From: Rhexocercosporidium sp. MPI-PUGE-AT-0058
Lineage: Eukaryota; Ascomycota; Leotiomycetes; Helotiales
Direction: 5' to 3'
Assembly: GCA_020746875.1 (NCBI GenBank)
Contig: JAGTJL010000014.1
Coordinates: 558,001 to 622,000, forward strand
DNA: 64,000 bases
In this document: positions 23,294 to 35,900 of the stretch, one piece after another
Layout: each line of letters begins with the position of its first letter
How positions within the stretch are numbered: position 1 is the first letter of the stretch
Notes under the pieces: generated by a model
Seen by the model: only the letters and a program-made list of their open reading frames with translations
What the model was told of the DNA's origin: nothing
The model's database searches: none
Position numbers and translations under genes: made by a program

Positions 23294-25927
23294 CTAAGAA
23301 AGCTCTCTGAAACTCTGCTCCGAAACTTCCTGCAAATTCAAGCCTGCTCTAGGCCTCTTTTCCGCAGCAGTGGGACCTGTATTAGGCGCTCTCCAATTCG
23401 GACTGGCTTCCCGATAACTCATGACCAGTTCCGTACCTCCCCTCAACAGATCCTCAAGCAGTGTCCTCCTTAGGACCGCCATCTGACTTCCACGGTTCTT
23501 CAACAGCTCGCTGATCATCACAGTAGCGTTCTCGCGATCTAATCGTGCCATCTCCGCGGCTTGAGCGTGAGGTTGGGGGCTCTCGGGTGTTTGTAACTCA
23601 TAATTGATAGCTGGGACAGGAGGTGATGAGCCAGTCGGCAATGGACTAAACGGTGACAGAGAAGAGCTAGGTGAAGACGACGAAGGATTGTAGTCTACCA
23701 GGGCTTTCCCAGTGAGCATCTCCACTAAAGGTCGGAAGACAACTACATCCTGCAGCATATCACTGATACACTGTGATCCCTCTTGCGTGCGCGCCATGAG
23801 CGCGAACACAAACCAGCCCTCGCTTCGGACGACTGGCCATTTCGTCTGGCTTACCATGAAGCTTAGTGGTCGGCCAATGTCAGGATGACGAGCGAAGAAC
23901 AGCTTTTGAATGCGTTTCGTTTCTGCTTCGTCTGTGCTTCGCCCTGCGCCGGTGTTGAAGACTCGGCAGATGGAAGTTACTAAGCGTGCGATCTCCATTT
24001 TGACAGGCTCTACATCTGTGCGTTCGAAGAGCGCGATGAGGAGGGAGAGTTTGGTGCGTGTGTATGAGGGCGAGTCATGGTCTTCCGAGAGACGCTTGCA
24101 GACTCGACGGACATTATTGAAATTGCCGATGGTGAGTTGGCGGGCAAGCGAGATGGCGGAAAATTGAATAGGTTGGAGAACATCCATTGCCCAGAGACGA
24201 GGGAGGACTTCGAAGAGGCCAGCATCGCCGAGGACTTCTTTGTTCTTGGCTGGAAGTGCGAGGTTCTTCAGGAAACCGATGGCGGCGTGGAGGAGTTGCG
24301 AGTCGGTTGCGTCGACGAGGATATTGATGAGGAGTTTGTGGACTTGGGATACGTGCACGAATTCCTCGCATGTGGCGTCTGAGCGGGCGAGGTTCCCGAG
24401 CATGATGCAGGCGCATACTTTTAGTTGTAGCTGTGGGCTTGAGAGCCAGCGGCGGAGGGAGCTGCTGAATGGTGAGGTGACGGGGTAGGCTTCTTGGAAT
24501 TCGGGAAGAGCGGAAACGTCTGATAGGACTTGGTTGAAGTTGGTTCGCATTTGGGAGAGAGCTTTGGCATCGTCTTGATCGGAAGGGGAGGCGGCGCCAA
24601 TTGTCGGTATTGAGGGGTGGGAATCGAAGCGAGTGTATGAGTCTACTAGGACAGCTAGGGTGCCGTCTAAGGCACCTTGAGCAACAAGTGCTTTTTGGAA
24701 TTTCTCGTGCTGGAGGAAGGCCACAGCTGTGTTCACCACAGCGATGAAATCGTCCATATCCACGGGTAGTTCTCTATCAGCTGCAATCCTTAGGAGGACG
24801 ATTGCTGTGGATTCAGGAGCATTTTCTTGATCAGAAGCTATTCTCGTCAGCAGCTCCTAACCTTCTGTAATCTGAGTCGTGCATACCTTGTGCTACCATG
24901 AGGTCTAATAATTTGCAAGCATATCCTAGGAACACTCTGCTGTCATTGAACATCGGGCTTGAGATCAATTTGATGAGTTCTCTCGTCAGGAAAGATTCGG
25001 ATGCCTGCTTTTGGGCAGGTTCTGTTTGCGTCAGTGATAGTAGCGCAATAGCCATTCGAAGGCTTACCATAGTCTATGCAAATATTGTACAAGACGGGTA
25101 TCACAAACGCAATCAAGGTCACATCTTTCAATTGCAAGACAACAGAATTCAAGTAATTCGAAGAAACAACGCGCGCCCTGTTCTCATCTGCCGAATATCA
25201 ATTTCATATTCACAAAATGGACTCGAAAGCCGACCTGTATCTGCACATGAATTGCCAATCAATCGTAGAACGTGGATCTTCAAAGTATATCGTAGAACAT
25301 GTGCACTGAATATCTCGAGAAAGAAGTTAAGTACGCCGGAATCTCCCAAGGGTATTCGCCATTTCGCTGGAAGGAATTAGCATAGTCACGTGGCACCCTT
25401 CCGTTAACAGTGGGTTCCAGGATACAGTGGTGCTTTGACAAATGAACAAGTACAGAGCAGTTACTTTGGTAAGAGCGTTCAGGCAAAATAAAGAGGATGA
25501 CTCAAAGTGATAGTAAAAAGTTGACAAACTCACGATCCCGACTCCCGTCTGCGAGCTTCTCAGCCACCAAGTCAATCTGATCCGAATCCGCCCACCACAG
25601 CTGAGTTAATAGAGACAACACCCCCTTTAGCTTCTCGGTTCTGCGTTGTTGATCTTCAAGATCAACAACATCCTCTTCATCGTCATCCCTCATTGCCTCA
25701 TCCTCTTTCGGAGCCTCCTCCTCCTCTAACTCGAAGATATCAAGGATAGACTTCGACATAGCCGTCGCTTGCTCAGTCGTAAGGAGAAGATTCAGTGAAT
25801 TGGTTCCAAGTACATCACGGGTTGGGTTTTGAACCAGGCTTCTTGAATTCACGAGCTCAAGTGGATCAGTTGGCGTTGGTTGATGACCATCAACGGGAAT
25901 GCCGCCGTTCATATAAGAACTCGACAT
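23294..25927 (-). CDS. Armadillo-repeat protein, RAP1GDS1 (SmgGDS)-like
   Basis: Five exons on the minus strand: 25927-25534, 25366-25235, 25187-25068, 25021-24887 and 24825-23294, summing to 770 aa in one frame. Each splice reconstructs conserved text, for example LIGNSCADT/DENRARVV and IPVLYNICIDY/EPAQ, which I associate with fungal RAP1 GTPase-GDP dissociation stimulator homologues. The protein is helical armadillo-like throughout, with an acidic N-terminal segment (ELEEEEAPKEDEAMRDDDEED). The C-terminal half includes LQLKVCACIMLGNLARSD and a Ser/Pro linker at about residue 655. Family knowledge: SmgGDS proteins chaperone prenylated small GTPases (Rho/Rap) and can promote nucleotide release. 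The first intron uses GTGAGT; one donor is the weaker GTCGGC. Confidence 0.87.
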
Positions 25928-27518
25928 GGTGTCGAGCGAGTGTATTTGATGAGATAGAGATTTCTATCCTATCACTGGTCATATGGTTGGCTTGTTCGTT
26001 CCTGGAAGGGCTGGAATCTGGAGATTGTAGAGGACTGCTTGCTGCGCCACGGGTGGACGTGGATGTGTTGGCTTGGCAGTTGCTTCACACGGAGTCGCAA
26101 AATAGTTGATGCCGATATTCTGATGCTTGATGTCCTATGGGGCTTGGGGTTATGATGCTGAGTTTGTAGCTGAATACAGCTTAATCAAAACAGCCAGTAA
26201 GTCTTGGGTGAATATGTCTTCATTGAGGTTCCTGGAGTGTGACGATGAGAATTTGAGGTCAAACGCAGGCAGCGCTAGAGAGTGGGCGTATTCGATACGA
26301 TAAACGAAATGCTTACCAACTTTTGCCTAGCGCTCCTGGACTCTCCCGTGGCCAGATTCTAAAGGGCAGCCAGGATGTCTCACAGTATTAAATAAAGGGA
26401 ATAAAGGGTGTCGATGGAAGCTGTCAGACCGAGTAATCAGAAGCAGAGGTGCAGAAAGCTTTGCCGGTGATTGGCAGGTCTGTATGAGAACTGAAAGAAA
26501 GTTTGATTCGGACTCGGCTAAGGATGACTAAGCGCGCAAAGTGTCAGCACCACAGCAACCTCTTCCCATCATTCCGACTTATCTTTCTGTAGTCTTACTC
26601 TATTTGCACAGCCTCAGCCTCGTCCATGAAACCTCACCCTGAATACCCAAGTCGAGACACTGTTTCCTTAATGACATCACTCAAAATAGCACCCATGCAT
26701 ACTCTTGTAAAAAGCCACCATGCTGCATATTCAAGTCGGTACTTCAGTCACCGTCTGTTTCGGGGGAATCTCGTGTCCTATCTCCGTTCTGACAAGAGCC
26801 TCGCCGATGGATGTTGATGAAATAGGCAAACGAAGAGAAGTCGCAAAAGCGGGAGGGAGGCTCAGCCTCGAATGACGTTCCGTGGAGATAAGCTTAAAGC
26901 GTCATCATTTGGCTCGCGTGACGAGGCTGTCCGTCGTGGGTGGTCAGCCAGCCCAAATCGGAGGCTTCAATAATTCAAGGTGAGTATGGAAAAGCATACA
27001 TCACCGCTGAAAAGAGCAATATCGCTGGTACTGCTTATTTCGATTAGACATTTCAAAGTAGAGCAATTTCATATCCTACTATCTTTTCCAAGGAAGGAAC
27101 GGATGGATGTAAGAACAACACCGTCGGTTCTCAATCCCACTCAGTAAGTAATATCACTATGGGGGCTCATCTTTGTGAACGACCAATGCAAAAGACTCGA
27201 AAATGGACTTTGAACGAAGATTCCTCTTGGAGGTCCCCTTCTAACGGCCGATTGATTATCTGTTTACTTATTCAGACGTCAAGATGTTGTTTTATTTTGG
27301 CTCAGAGGCCGCATCGCTCGATATAATACTTCGAGTCAAGGTCTTGTATCGAAGACTGAGATGGGTCAATAGCTGTATCAAGCGCAACGATCCCACGTCA
27401 CATGAGAGCTACAAGTAAGAAGGAAATTTTGCATGGCGCGAGAAGCAGTATCCTTGATTTCTTTGCATTTCAAAACTCTTCTATCTCCCCCTCCCCATCC
27501 ACGGCCCGAAATCACTGC
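25928..27518. other. 1.6 kb intergenic, no supported gene
   Basis: A short plus-strand ORF at 26626-26817 has no recognisable content. The right end is the 3' flank of the LysM gene and is also the left border of the chitin-related block. Confidence 0.4.
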
Positions 27519-28694
27519 TTATAGAGTGGCAATGCAAGCGTAAGTGTTTGCCCAAAGTCCAGTGCAGTCGGACTTCGCAGCCGGATTCCAAGAAATGAAA
27601 TTCGCAACGGTGATCTTGTTAGCTGTAGCAATAGTCGTACAAGTATCTCCAGACTTCACAAAGTAGAAGGACTTGCAGTTCTTTACCATCCCAGTCTGGA
27701 TAGGCGTTGGAGTTGCGACGCCGTTTCCAGTCTTGGTAGTTATTGTAGGTGTTGCAGTCGTGGAAGTTGGAGGTGTATGACCGACGATGGAGATGCAGGC
27801 GTATGTATTGGCCCATAATCCAGAACAATCGGATTTGGCTGCAGGGTTCCAGGCCACGAATTGGGTTAAAGTGATTCCTTTTTTGCTGCTTATAGTTGCG
27901 CAGGTATCGCCGGACACAACGAAATAGAAAGCATCACAGTTGCTGACCATTCCATCTTGGATTGGGGTTGGGGTCGTAATTCCATTGGACGCCTTCGTAG
28001 TCGTAGCAGGAGCAGTGGTAACTTTGGTTGGTGTGTGTCCGATAATACTGACACATGCATAGACTTCCGCCCACAGGCCGGAGCAATCCGATCTTGCAGC
28101 GGGGTTCCACAGAATGAATTGGGCAACCGAAATACCATTTTTACTCGCGATAGTGGTGCATGTGTCGCCAGCTTGAACGAAGTAGAAAGCATCACAGTCG
28201 CTAACTAGTCCATCTTGGATGGGGGCTGGGGTAGAGATTCCATTTCCTGGCTGAGTAGTTGTCGTAGGTGGAGCTTTTGTTGATGTGCTCGTGGGTTTTG
28301 AAGTGGTGGGTTTTGCTGTTGTAGTGACTACTGGAGGAGGCTCGTTTTTTGTCTCGACACAGTAGGACCATCCAGTTTTGAAGTTGCCGCAGGATGAAGT
28401 GAGAGACGGGTTCTAATATAGTCAGGACTGAACATCACAACTACACAACAAGAACTATTGACAATAAGGCAAGTCACTTACCCAGCGAAGGAAGTCCGCT
28501 AAAGATATCCCCCAGTAGTCTGGGACTGCTGAACAGGCCATAGATCCGTCATTGTCTTGCCACCAAGAGCAATAAGAGGTGGTCTTTGGATCGAACTGGC
28601 CACCAGGCTTGTCATCACGAGGGTGAGTAACAGCAGCGGCAGCTCCAATGACCAGGATAGACCACCCAATGATGCTGTATTTCGAGTACATCAT
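27519..28694 (-). CDS. Secreted LysM effector-like protein with three tandem LysM repeats
   Basis: Two exons, 28694-28482 and 28412-27519, give 368 aa. Residues 1-21 are a signal peptide (hydrophobic SIIGWSILVIGAAAAV). A divergent N-terminal LysM-like unit (about 40-93, YCSWWQDNDGS..FLRW/NPSLTSSC) is split by the 69-nt intron. After a Thr/Pro linker come three near-identical LysM units, each with FYFV..GDTC, F..WNPAA.SDC.GLWA..YAC, separated by short Thr/Pro linkers. LysM units of this type bind chitin oligomers; family members (Ecp6/Slp1-like) are known to shield fungal chitin or sequester fragments from host receptors, others modulate chitinases. No catalytic domain is present. The close similarity of the units indicates recent internal duplication. 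It lies 4.2 kb from a killer-toxin-like chitinase, an association known from other fungi. Confidence 0.93.
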
Positions 28695-29737
28695 GATTTA
28701 AGATATATTAAAGAACGATAAATGAAGTGAGTACAGAGCTTCACTGGAGATGCAGAGTGTTGTTGGTCAGTAAGTGACTCGCGAGGTTCAAGGACGAAGT
28801 TCATATGGAGGAAGATCCGAAGGACAGACTGCGTTCCGACAAATGTACAGTAGCCTCGTGATAAGGTTACGAGCGACCTTCGACGAACATTGTTACTAGC
28901 GACTGAATAGCAGAATAGTGCCTAGTTCGAAGAAAGTTCACAGACACGAGTGGGTTTGTGTAACGGTTGACAGATGCATGAACCCCTGTCGAGTGTAAGT
29001 CGGGAGCTCGATTGAGAAAATTATTACATTGAAAAAACTTTCAAGTTTATCAGCAAAGGCTGAATAGCTAGAACTGTGGCCAATTTTCGTATCTAATTCG
29101 CTTCCTCATGGTGTAATGATTCCACGTCGCAACCACCGCCCACTTTTTCTATCGTAACCGAGGACGACAGGTACGAGTACCTGCAAGAAGAGAGAGTTAT
29201 TCACTTATCGGTCTGGCAATTAATTAATCATCTGCACAGTAGACGAGATGGGTTCTTGGCTCCTGACATTCAAATTGGGGATAAAGGAAGTTGACGACTA
29301 TGACTCGCTCAATCGTGTTTGAATAAGCACGATCAAGCCGTACCCGGTGTGCTTGGAAGCAATCAGAGCCCTGTCTGGTATCTTTGTCTACAGAAATGTC
29401 TCTGACGTGACTTGTAGGGGACAATCAGCCTAGGTCGCTAAATTAGCAAAATTGTAAAGCTTCATGTCACACAGCTAGACAAGCCTAACTCAAAGTGGCT
29501 CGGCCAAGCCATGACAGCATGAATAGTTATAGGGCTTAAAGCTTGGAAGCATTAATTGATGTAATCCAATCTATGAGACTTTCTCTCTTTGATAAGCTGC
29601 GTGGCCAGAAAATTGGAAGAGCTGTGGTCATTGGTGAGAGTTTGTGATTTTCTCTCGCAGGTGCTTCTAAGAAACAATTTCGGTATATTTTTGACAAGCG
29701 TGTACAGACAAAATCCAGTACTAGGTTGTCATTTCAT
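28695..29737. promoter_or_regulatory. Promoter region of the LysM gene; no gene seen
   Basis: One kilobase upstream of the LysM gene and downstream of the next minus-strand gene. No coding features. AT-rich patches at about 29020-29060 and 29430-29560. Confidence 0.4.
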
Positions 29738-30548
29738 CTACCATACAGAGTTTGCTGCTGCAGCAGCTAGCCCGGTGCTTGCCATCATCCACATCTCAAC
29801 ACCTTGCATACGACCAACATTCGGCGCTTTTGTCGACGTTGGACTTGGACTGACAGCGCCAGTTGTCCCTGATCGTGTCGTTGCGCTCGCCAGACTTATG
29901 GAACTCGTCGTGCTTGTTTTGATACTTCCAGCAGCCAGCGAGGATTTCGTGGTTGAGGAAGCGGTTGTGGGATGTGCGTCTGCGTAGCATCCAGCAAAGG
30001 CAATGTTCAGATTCAACCATGCTTCACTCCCGGGTGTTTCCATCAGCATTTTTGACCATCCAGAAGGACACTGCTGGGTAACTGATGCCATTGCGGAGCT
30101 TTTCGCAGCCAGCCAGGAGGATGCCGACTTGCCGTAAGATGACTTCAAACATGTTAGCACCCAAACCTAGAATCTATGTGGAGATTTCCTGAGACCATAT
30201 TCAACATACATAAGCAGATAGCATCGTAGACGGTATCGCGGTAGTAAAGCCGCACCAAAGTGACTTCGCAGGAAACGGACAAGAAGGCAGAGCCGTAAAT
30301 GCAGTTTCGGTCGGCGTGCAAGTTTCGATCAACTTGTCACCATAGGAATCAAGAGCGGTGAGCAGACTACCAGTTGGTTTTGGGACATCGATGTATTGTG
30401 TTATGTTCTCAGTTACGCATTGCCATGGATCCGGCCCAAATGTTGATGTCGGTTCTGCCCTGGGCATTTGCGTGACGAGCATGTCTGGCGATGCGCCCAC
30501 AATAGCTGCGAGAAGGGGCCATACGCCGAAAAGCGAAGCTATCTTCAT
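29738..30548 (-). CDS. Secreted protein with probable GPI signal (DUF7735-like)
   Basis: Two exons, 30548-30210 and 30142-29738, give 247 aa. The true start is the ATG at 30548 (MKIASLFGVWPLLAAIVGA), a clear signal peptide; the longer open frame upstream begins with TTG. The mature part has DPWQCVTENITQYIDVPKPTGSLL, six further Cys, and WLNLNIAFAGCYADAHP. A Ser/Thr-rich stretch follows and the protein ends in a short hydrophobic tail (MWMMASTGLAAAAANSV) suited to GPI anchoring. The layout matches a family of fungal secreted proteins of unknown function that I associate with DUF7735. It lies between the LysM effector and the SUKH-like gene, all on the same strand, so a cell-wall or surface role is plausible but inferred. 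Confidence 0.85.
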
Positions 30549-31048
30549 GGCTGCGATGTTGCGAAAAACACCCCAAAAAGTTGGAATAACATGAGAGAAT
30601 GGAGACTTAGAGGCCGAAGCGTTGAATCCTGCCAAGGAATACCAAAAGTCAAACAGGAGACACTGCCAAGTAAAATAAGGGAAGCAGTCGCCAAATTAGA
30701 TGCAAATTAGATGCAAATAAATTGCTTACATGCGTGCACCTTTCGCACTCATATGTTACACTCAATCTCATGTACAGGCTAATTCGTCGAATGATGCCAA
30801 GATTCCAACACGAAATGAACACAAAACTAGGTAAATTCATAGAACCCAAGTTCTGAGCTTGATAGGCTGATATGAAATATTGGTACTAAGTGATTTACAA
30901 GACTCTCTCGCTGTACATGCCACCTTCTTAGATGATCTTGATCTTAGCCGCTGCAGTACATGACATTGAATTTCAGTAAGGCGGGCCTTTATTGCAGAGT
31001 GAAAGCCCACATCTATATCTTCTCATGTTCCAGTCAAGTTACACAAGT
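30549..31048. other. Intergenic, no gene
   Basis: Promoter of the GPI-type gene and 3' flank of the SUKH-like gene. AT-rich, nothing further visible. Confidence 0.4.
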
Positions 31049-31852
31049 TCAACGAGGCTCGGCATGGTCAGGGTATCTTTGCTCTAGCGCCTTGTGCACC
31101 GCTTCCAAACACTCCTGCTTGCGGTAGCGCTGCAGATTCGGCCACCCATGCTCGCGGTAGATGTTCTGTAGCATGGGGATCATCCCATCCGAGTTGAGGC
31201 CGTAAGATGTGTAGACGTCGATGACCTTTCTTGAGCTGATGGGAATAAAATGTAATTGCCGAAATTGATCTTTGAGCAATTCGAAGAAATCTGCAATCGC
31301 CCATGCTGGAGCATCGGCACGCCACTCCGCTTCGTTTTCGGGTGCATAGTCGTAGGGATCGTCCTCGACTCCGTCTCGAGATGGATTGTATCTGATCTCG
31401 TCGGGGCACTCAGCCCAATGAACGATACCGAGTTCAGTGTCGAGTACGAAGACAGGGTTGTCTCGCCCGCCACTCGCGAGACCAACGACTTGAGCGGGGG
31501 CTTCTTCGTAAAAATCGGCGCCCTCTGAAGTAACCTTCAGGCTTTCACCTGTAGCACGACCGCTCGAAAGATACTTTGCATCCGCATCCCAATTGGCAAA
31601 TTTGCAAAATGGAGCCGCCTCACAATCCAAACTTTCCGGGCGTATGTAAGGAAGATGGCGGAGAAGCGAGACTACCTCTTCTGTCTTGCCCAGATCTTGA
31701 AGGCTGTCCACTGTGATGCTAGACCATCCGCCTTTTGGAGGCTCAACAATCTCTGAATCATCCATGTACATGTCTACCAAGAACTTGTAGTACTCCCGAA
31801 CAGCTGTAATTGCCTCCTCGCGGGAGTACGTGATGTCGCTAAGCTCGGGCAT
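31049..31852 (-). CDS. SMI1/KNR4 (SUKH)-like protein
   Basis: A single exon of 267 aa with an ATG start and no signal peptide or membrane segment, so intracellular. Residues about 55-235 follow the pattern I associate with the SUKH superfamily: an early WSSITVDSLQDLG and LRHLPYI, a central VVGLASGGRDNPVFVLD then GIVHWAECP, and a late APAWAIADFFELLKDQF. The C-terminus (DGMIPMLQNIYREHGWP..RYRKQECLEAV) is typical of a fungal subgroup. Established: SUKH proteins include yeast Knr4/Smi1 and many bacterial immunity proteins that neutralise nuclease toxins. Here the gene is head-to-head (1.05 kb apart) with a chitinase carrying a nuclease-like domain. The fold assignment is from motif memory, not a search. 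Confidence 0.7.
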   Translation of the reverse strand: MPELSDITYSREEAITAVREYYKFLVDMYMDDSEIVEPPKGGWSSITVDSLQDLGKTEEVVSLLRHLPYIRPESLDCEAAPFCKFANWDADAKYLSSGRATGESLKVTSEGADFYEEAPAQVVGLASGGRDNPVFVLDTELGIVHWAECPDEIRYNPSRDGVEDDPYDYAPENEAEWRADAPAWAIADFFELLKDQFRQLHFIPISSRKVIDVYTSYGLNSDGMIPMLQNIYREHGWPNLQRYRKQECLEAVHKALEQRYPDHAEPR

Positions 31853-32900
31853 GGTTTTGAGAGCGAAGTTCGAAATGCTTTCGTGATCTTATAAAATGAA
31901 CTAGGAAAGTACAGGACGAAGAGAAGAGGAATATATGCAACGGAGAGGCGTTGGTGCATTGACTAATCAATTTGGGTCTCTTGGCACTGGTTAAAAGACT
32001 ATCTTGCGTGACCACTTTGAGGAATTCGTCGCTTAAAGCCTCTTACTACCATTGAATGTCAACTCTATTTAACGAGGTGAGTCAGGTGAGCATGCCCTCT
32101 TGTTTAGCGTTGCGTCCCGTGCCGCCATTTAGAATATGTTAATTCGAGATTCTTCCGGTCAGCTTGACATGCATGAGGAGGAATGATGAAGAGTGTGTGG
32201 GGCAGAACAAATCTAGCTTGATAATAGCCAGTCTACCTAGGTTACCTCAGAAAAGCATGCACCCAACTCAATGTATATTCAATATCGAAGTGAGGGCCCA
32301 ATATTTATCAAGCTACTTGACATCTGAAATAGATTCTGTGAGATGTGGGTACCAATCTTGGCATCAAAATTTGGGGCGCTTCTTGGTAAGAAGTCTGAAT
32401 GCATATTCTTAAGTCCACTTGTATTGTGGACAAGCGATGATCCTGACCGCAGCCTTGACTAATCATTCCTGCTCGGTCTTTGAAATTAGTGGTTCAAGAT
32501 AGCCTGTGCGAACAATTCATTTGGAGGTATCGCGGTGGAATTTAGCTCCCTGATGGGTCCTCTCCAGAAACGGCTACCGGTAAGCACAAAGCTTGTCAAG
32601 CGCAGCATTTTGATATGAGGAAATACTGTACAAGTTCCCCAGCTCGGCAAAATGTTCATAAAAGCAAATTCGCTAGACTCACTTTATGTGGAAGCGTCAG
32701 CAGCAGAAGAGCTGTCCCCATGTTGGTGCGGTCAGGTCAGAACTCCCGTAAGCTCCTAAGGGAGCACTGGTCCGCTTTACCTGCGCTTCTCAGTTTTGTC
32801 AATAGAACGAGTCGATGCCGCTTCGTGGACGCCACTGAAATTTCTGAATGTATTGCAACTTCTTTCCACCTTCGTATCTTCTGTTTTTGGAGACATAAAC
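31853..32900. promoter_or_regulatory. Bidirectional promoter region of the SUKH-like and chitinase-nuclease genes
   Basis: 1,048 bases separate the two start codons. No ORF of interest. The frame of the chitinase stays open about 105 bases upstream of its ATG, but only with a TTG start and without a signal peptide, so the ATG at 32901 is preferred. The geometry would allow co-regulation. Confidence 0.5.
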
Positions 32901-35900
32901 ATGTGGCCGACAATGAAGTCTTTCGCGGTCTCTATTTTGCTTGGGACCCGCCTCGTACATGGCGCTATCAATCTCGATGGTACCCAGGCAGTGAAGCCAG
33001 TGACTGAAAAGGACCCTTCTCCCATCGGCAACATTGAAACATATTATCCTGATCAACATGACTGTCCAGTGCCGTGTACTGATCTCTCGAATATGCATAG
33101 CTGGATCCCGTACTTTTCTATCGAACGCCTTCAACGCTGTCAAGAAGCCATGTTATTGCAATTTTCAGTCACACAGCCCCTAGATGATCCGAGTTCCACT
33201 ATCGTGATACGAAGCTGCACACTTGGGATTCGATCCGCTGGTCCATCAGTCGCGACATCCCTTGTAGGGAATCCTAAGAAGTCAAATCAACTTTTCAAAG
33301 GAAGTCTTGAAATAGCACCAGCATGTGCGGCAACTGGAATCGAAGTCCATGGCGAAGTTGAACTAGCAACAAGTAGCGGTGGGAATGGAGCTGGTGCCGA
33401 AGTTGTTGGCCTGTTGGAAGGCATGAGAGAGTTTTTCGAGACCAGAGACAACTGCGACGAATCTTTCTTGTTTGCCTACCACAAGAAAACTGTTGCAGGA
33501 GTATATGTCGGATCAGGTCTGGGGAAGCCAACTGTGCAGTCGGCACTGAAAGCGCTCTCTACAACACTTGGTGCCCGTCCTGGCCCCACATCCAACCATA
33601 CGTTGGTCCAGCTCTGCGGCAGCGGACGCTTACCAGAACGCACTTTTGGCATCTCGATCGACACCACAGGAGATCTGGCAGCTGTACAAAGAACCGCATA
33701 CGATTGGAGCAGAGGTATCTGTGCCATCGGCAATGACGCTGAACTGAAGTCTGTGGGGGCACTTCCTGGTGTCAAAGTCTTCGATCTTACCAATACGACT
33801 ATTACCAGTAGCAATGTCACATATGGTGGTAACGGAACTTCGTTTGTATCTCGATTCCTTGGACGACGAGTGTCTGGTGCATCTACTGAGCATAGGCTTG
33901 ACCAGCGTGCGACTTGTCGTTATGTTCAGGTTGCATCTGGCGATGGTTGTGCTGCTCTCATCTCCAAGTATGTCACATCGCAGGTCTAATTTGACCAGTA
34001 TGTCAAAGAAGTCTGATATCAATACTGACGACAGTGCAGATGTGGCATTTCATCAGCCGACCTCAACAAGTTCAATTCAAAAGCAAATTTCTGCTCCACC
34101 CTCATGCCTGGCGATTATGTTTGTTGTTCTGCTGGCGATCCATATACTCCCCCGAAGCCTGCTGCGCCACAGCAAAATGCAGACGGCACGGTATGTTCGT
34201 ATCTTACTGATCCTATTTGCTTGAGTGTCATGAGAGATTTCCGATTTGGAGATTTGACGCGCTGCACGTTGTAAACACTGCGAATACTTGATCTGATGTT
34301 GCAACAGTGTGCATCTTATCTCATCCAAAACGGAGATACCTGCGACAAATTAGCCAAACAATTCGGTGTTACCATCGATAACCTTGAAAAATGGAATCAA
34401 GGGAAAACTTGGGCTTGGACAGTCTGCAAAGATATGCTGCTTGGATACAATATGTGTTTGAGGTCAGTTCATTATTTTCTGGGGATTGTGAGTAGACATG
34501 AGGACTTAACTGACGTCGCACCTAGCGAAGGTGCTGCTCCTATTCCTCCACCCCAGGAAGGATCCGAATGCGGTCCCGTGGTTCCCGGAACACAACAACC
34601 AACAGACAAATCAGTATCAATGGCGGGACTTAATCCATGCCCTCTGAAGGCGTGTTGCAGCAACTGGGGATATTGCGGTGTTTTTCCAGCCCATTGCGAT
34701 ATCCATGCTCCAGCCGGTGGTGGTCCTGGCAGTAAGGAGAAGGGCTTTCAGAACACATGTGTGTCTAACTGCGGGATGGATATCAAAGTAGGTTCTGGGC
34801 CCCCAACAGCGTTCCAACGCATTGGCTACTACGAGTCGTTCAACCTTGACCGAGATTGCCTGTGGTTGAAAGCAAAGAATGCAAACACTGACGGCAGCTA
34901 CACTCATATGCACTGGGCTTTCGTCGACATTGACCCAAACACCTGGAAACCGATTATGAAGGATACTAAGAATCAGTGGAAAGATTTCAAAGGCCTGAAA
35001 AACATCAAGCGCATTATCTCATTCGGTGGCTGGGCATACTCGACAGAGCCTGCTACTTACAACATCATTCGCTCCGCTATCCTCAACAACAGGGAGACAT
35101 TTGCCAACAACATTGCCCAATTCGTCAAAGACGAGGGCATAGATGGTGTTGATATAGATTGGGAATATCCCGGCGTCAGTCATCCTACAGCTACTGCACA
35201 GCTTTGTTGAGCACCGTTCTGACTCGCAGTGATTATAGGCGCCGGATATCCTCGTTGGTGGTCAGCCAATTGGACAGAAAACAGACGGAGTCAATTACCT
35301 CAAGTTCCTCACAGTCCTGAAACAGAAGGTCGGCGCCGATAAGTCGGTGTCAATCGCTGCACCCGCTTCGTTTTGGTATCTTAAAGCATTTCCTATTGAC
35401 AGAATAGCAGCTGTGATTGATTACATCGTATACATGACGTACGACTTGCACGGCCAGTGGGATTATGGCAACGCGAACGCTTTCGATTCTTGTCCATCAG
35501 GGAAATGTATCCGAAGTCATGGTAAGCAGCCTAAAGATTGTGAATTTCTTCAGCTAATTCCATGTCAGTAAACTTGACTGAGACACGTAATTGCCTTGCC
35601 ATCAGTAAGTAAGCAACGGTCTTCGCTTTGCGAATGTTGTTGCTGACTCGCCGTGTCCAGTCACTAAAGCAGGAGTACCTAACAACAAAATCTTTGTGGG
35701 CGAAGCTAGCTATGGTCGAGCGTTTCACATGGCCCAGGATGGCTGCTGGGGCCCTTCATGTGATTTCACTGGCTCCAGAACTGTCTCGGATGCAAATCCA
35801 GGAAGGTGCACCAAGACAGCTGGTTACGTTGCTGCTGCCGAGATCAACGAAGTCATTAAGAGCGGCGATGGGGCTCAGACATTTCATGATGGCGACTCGA

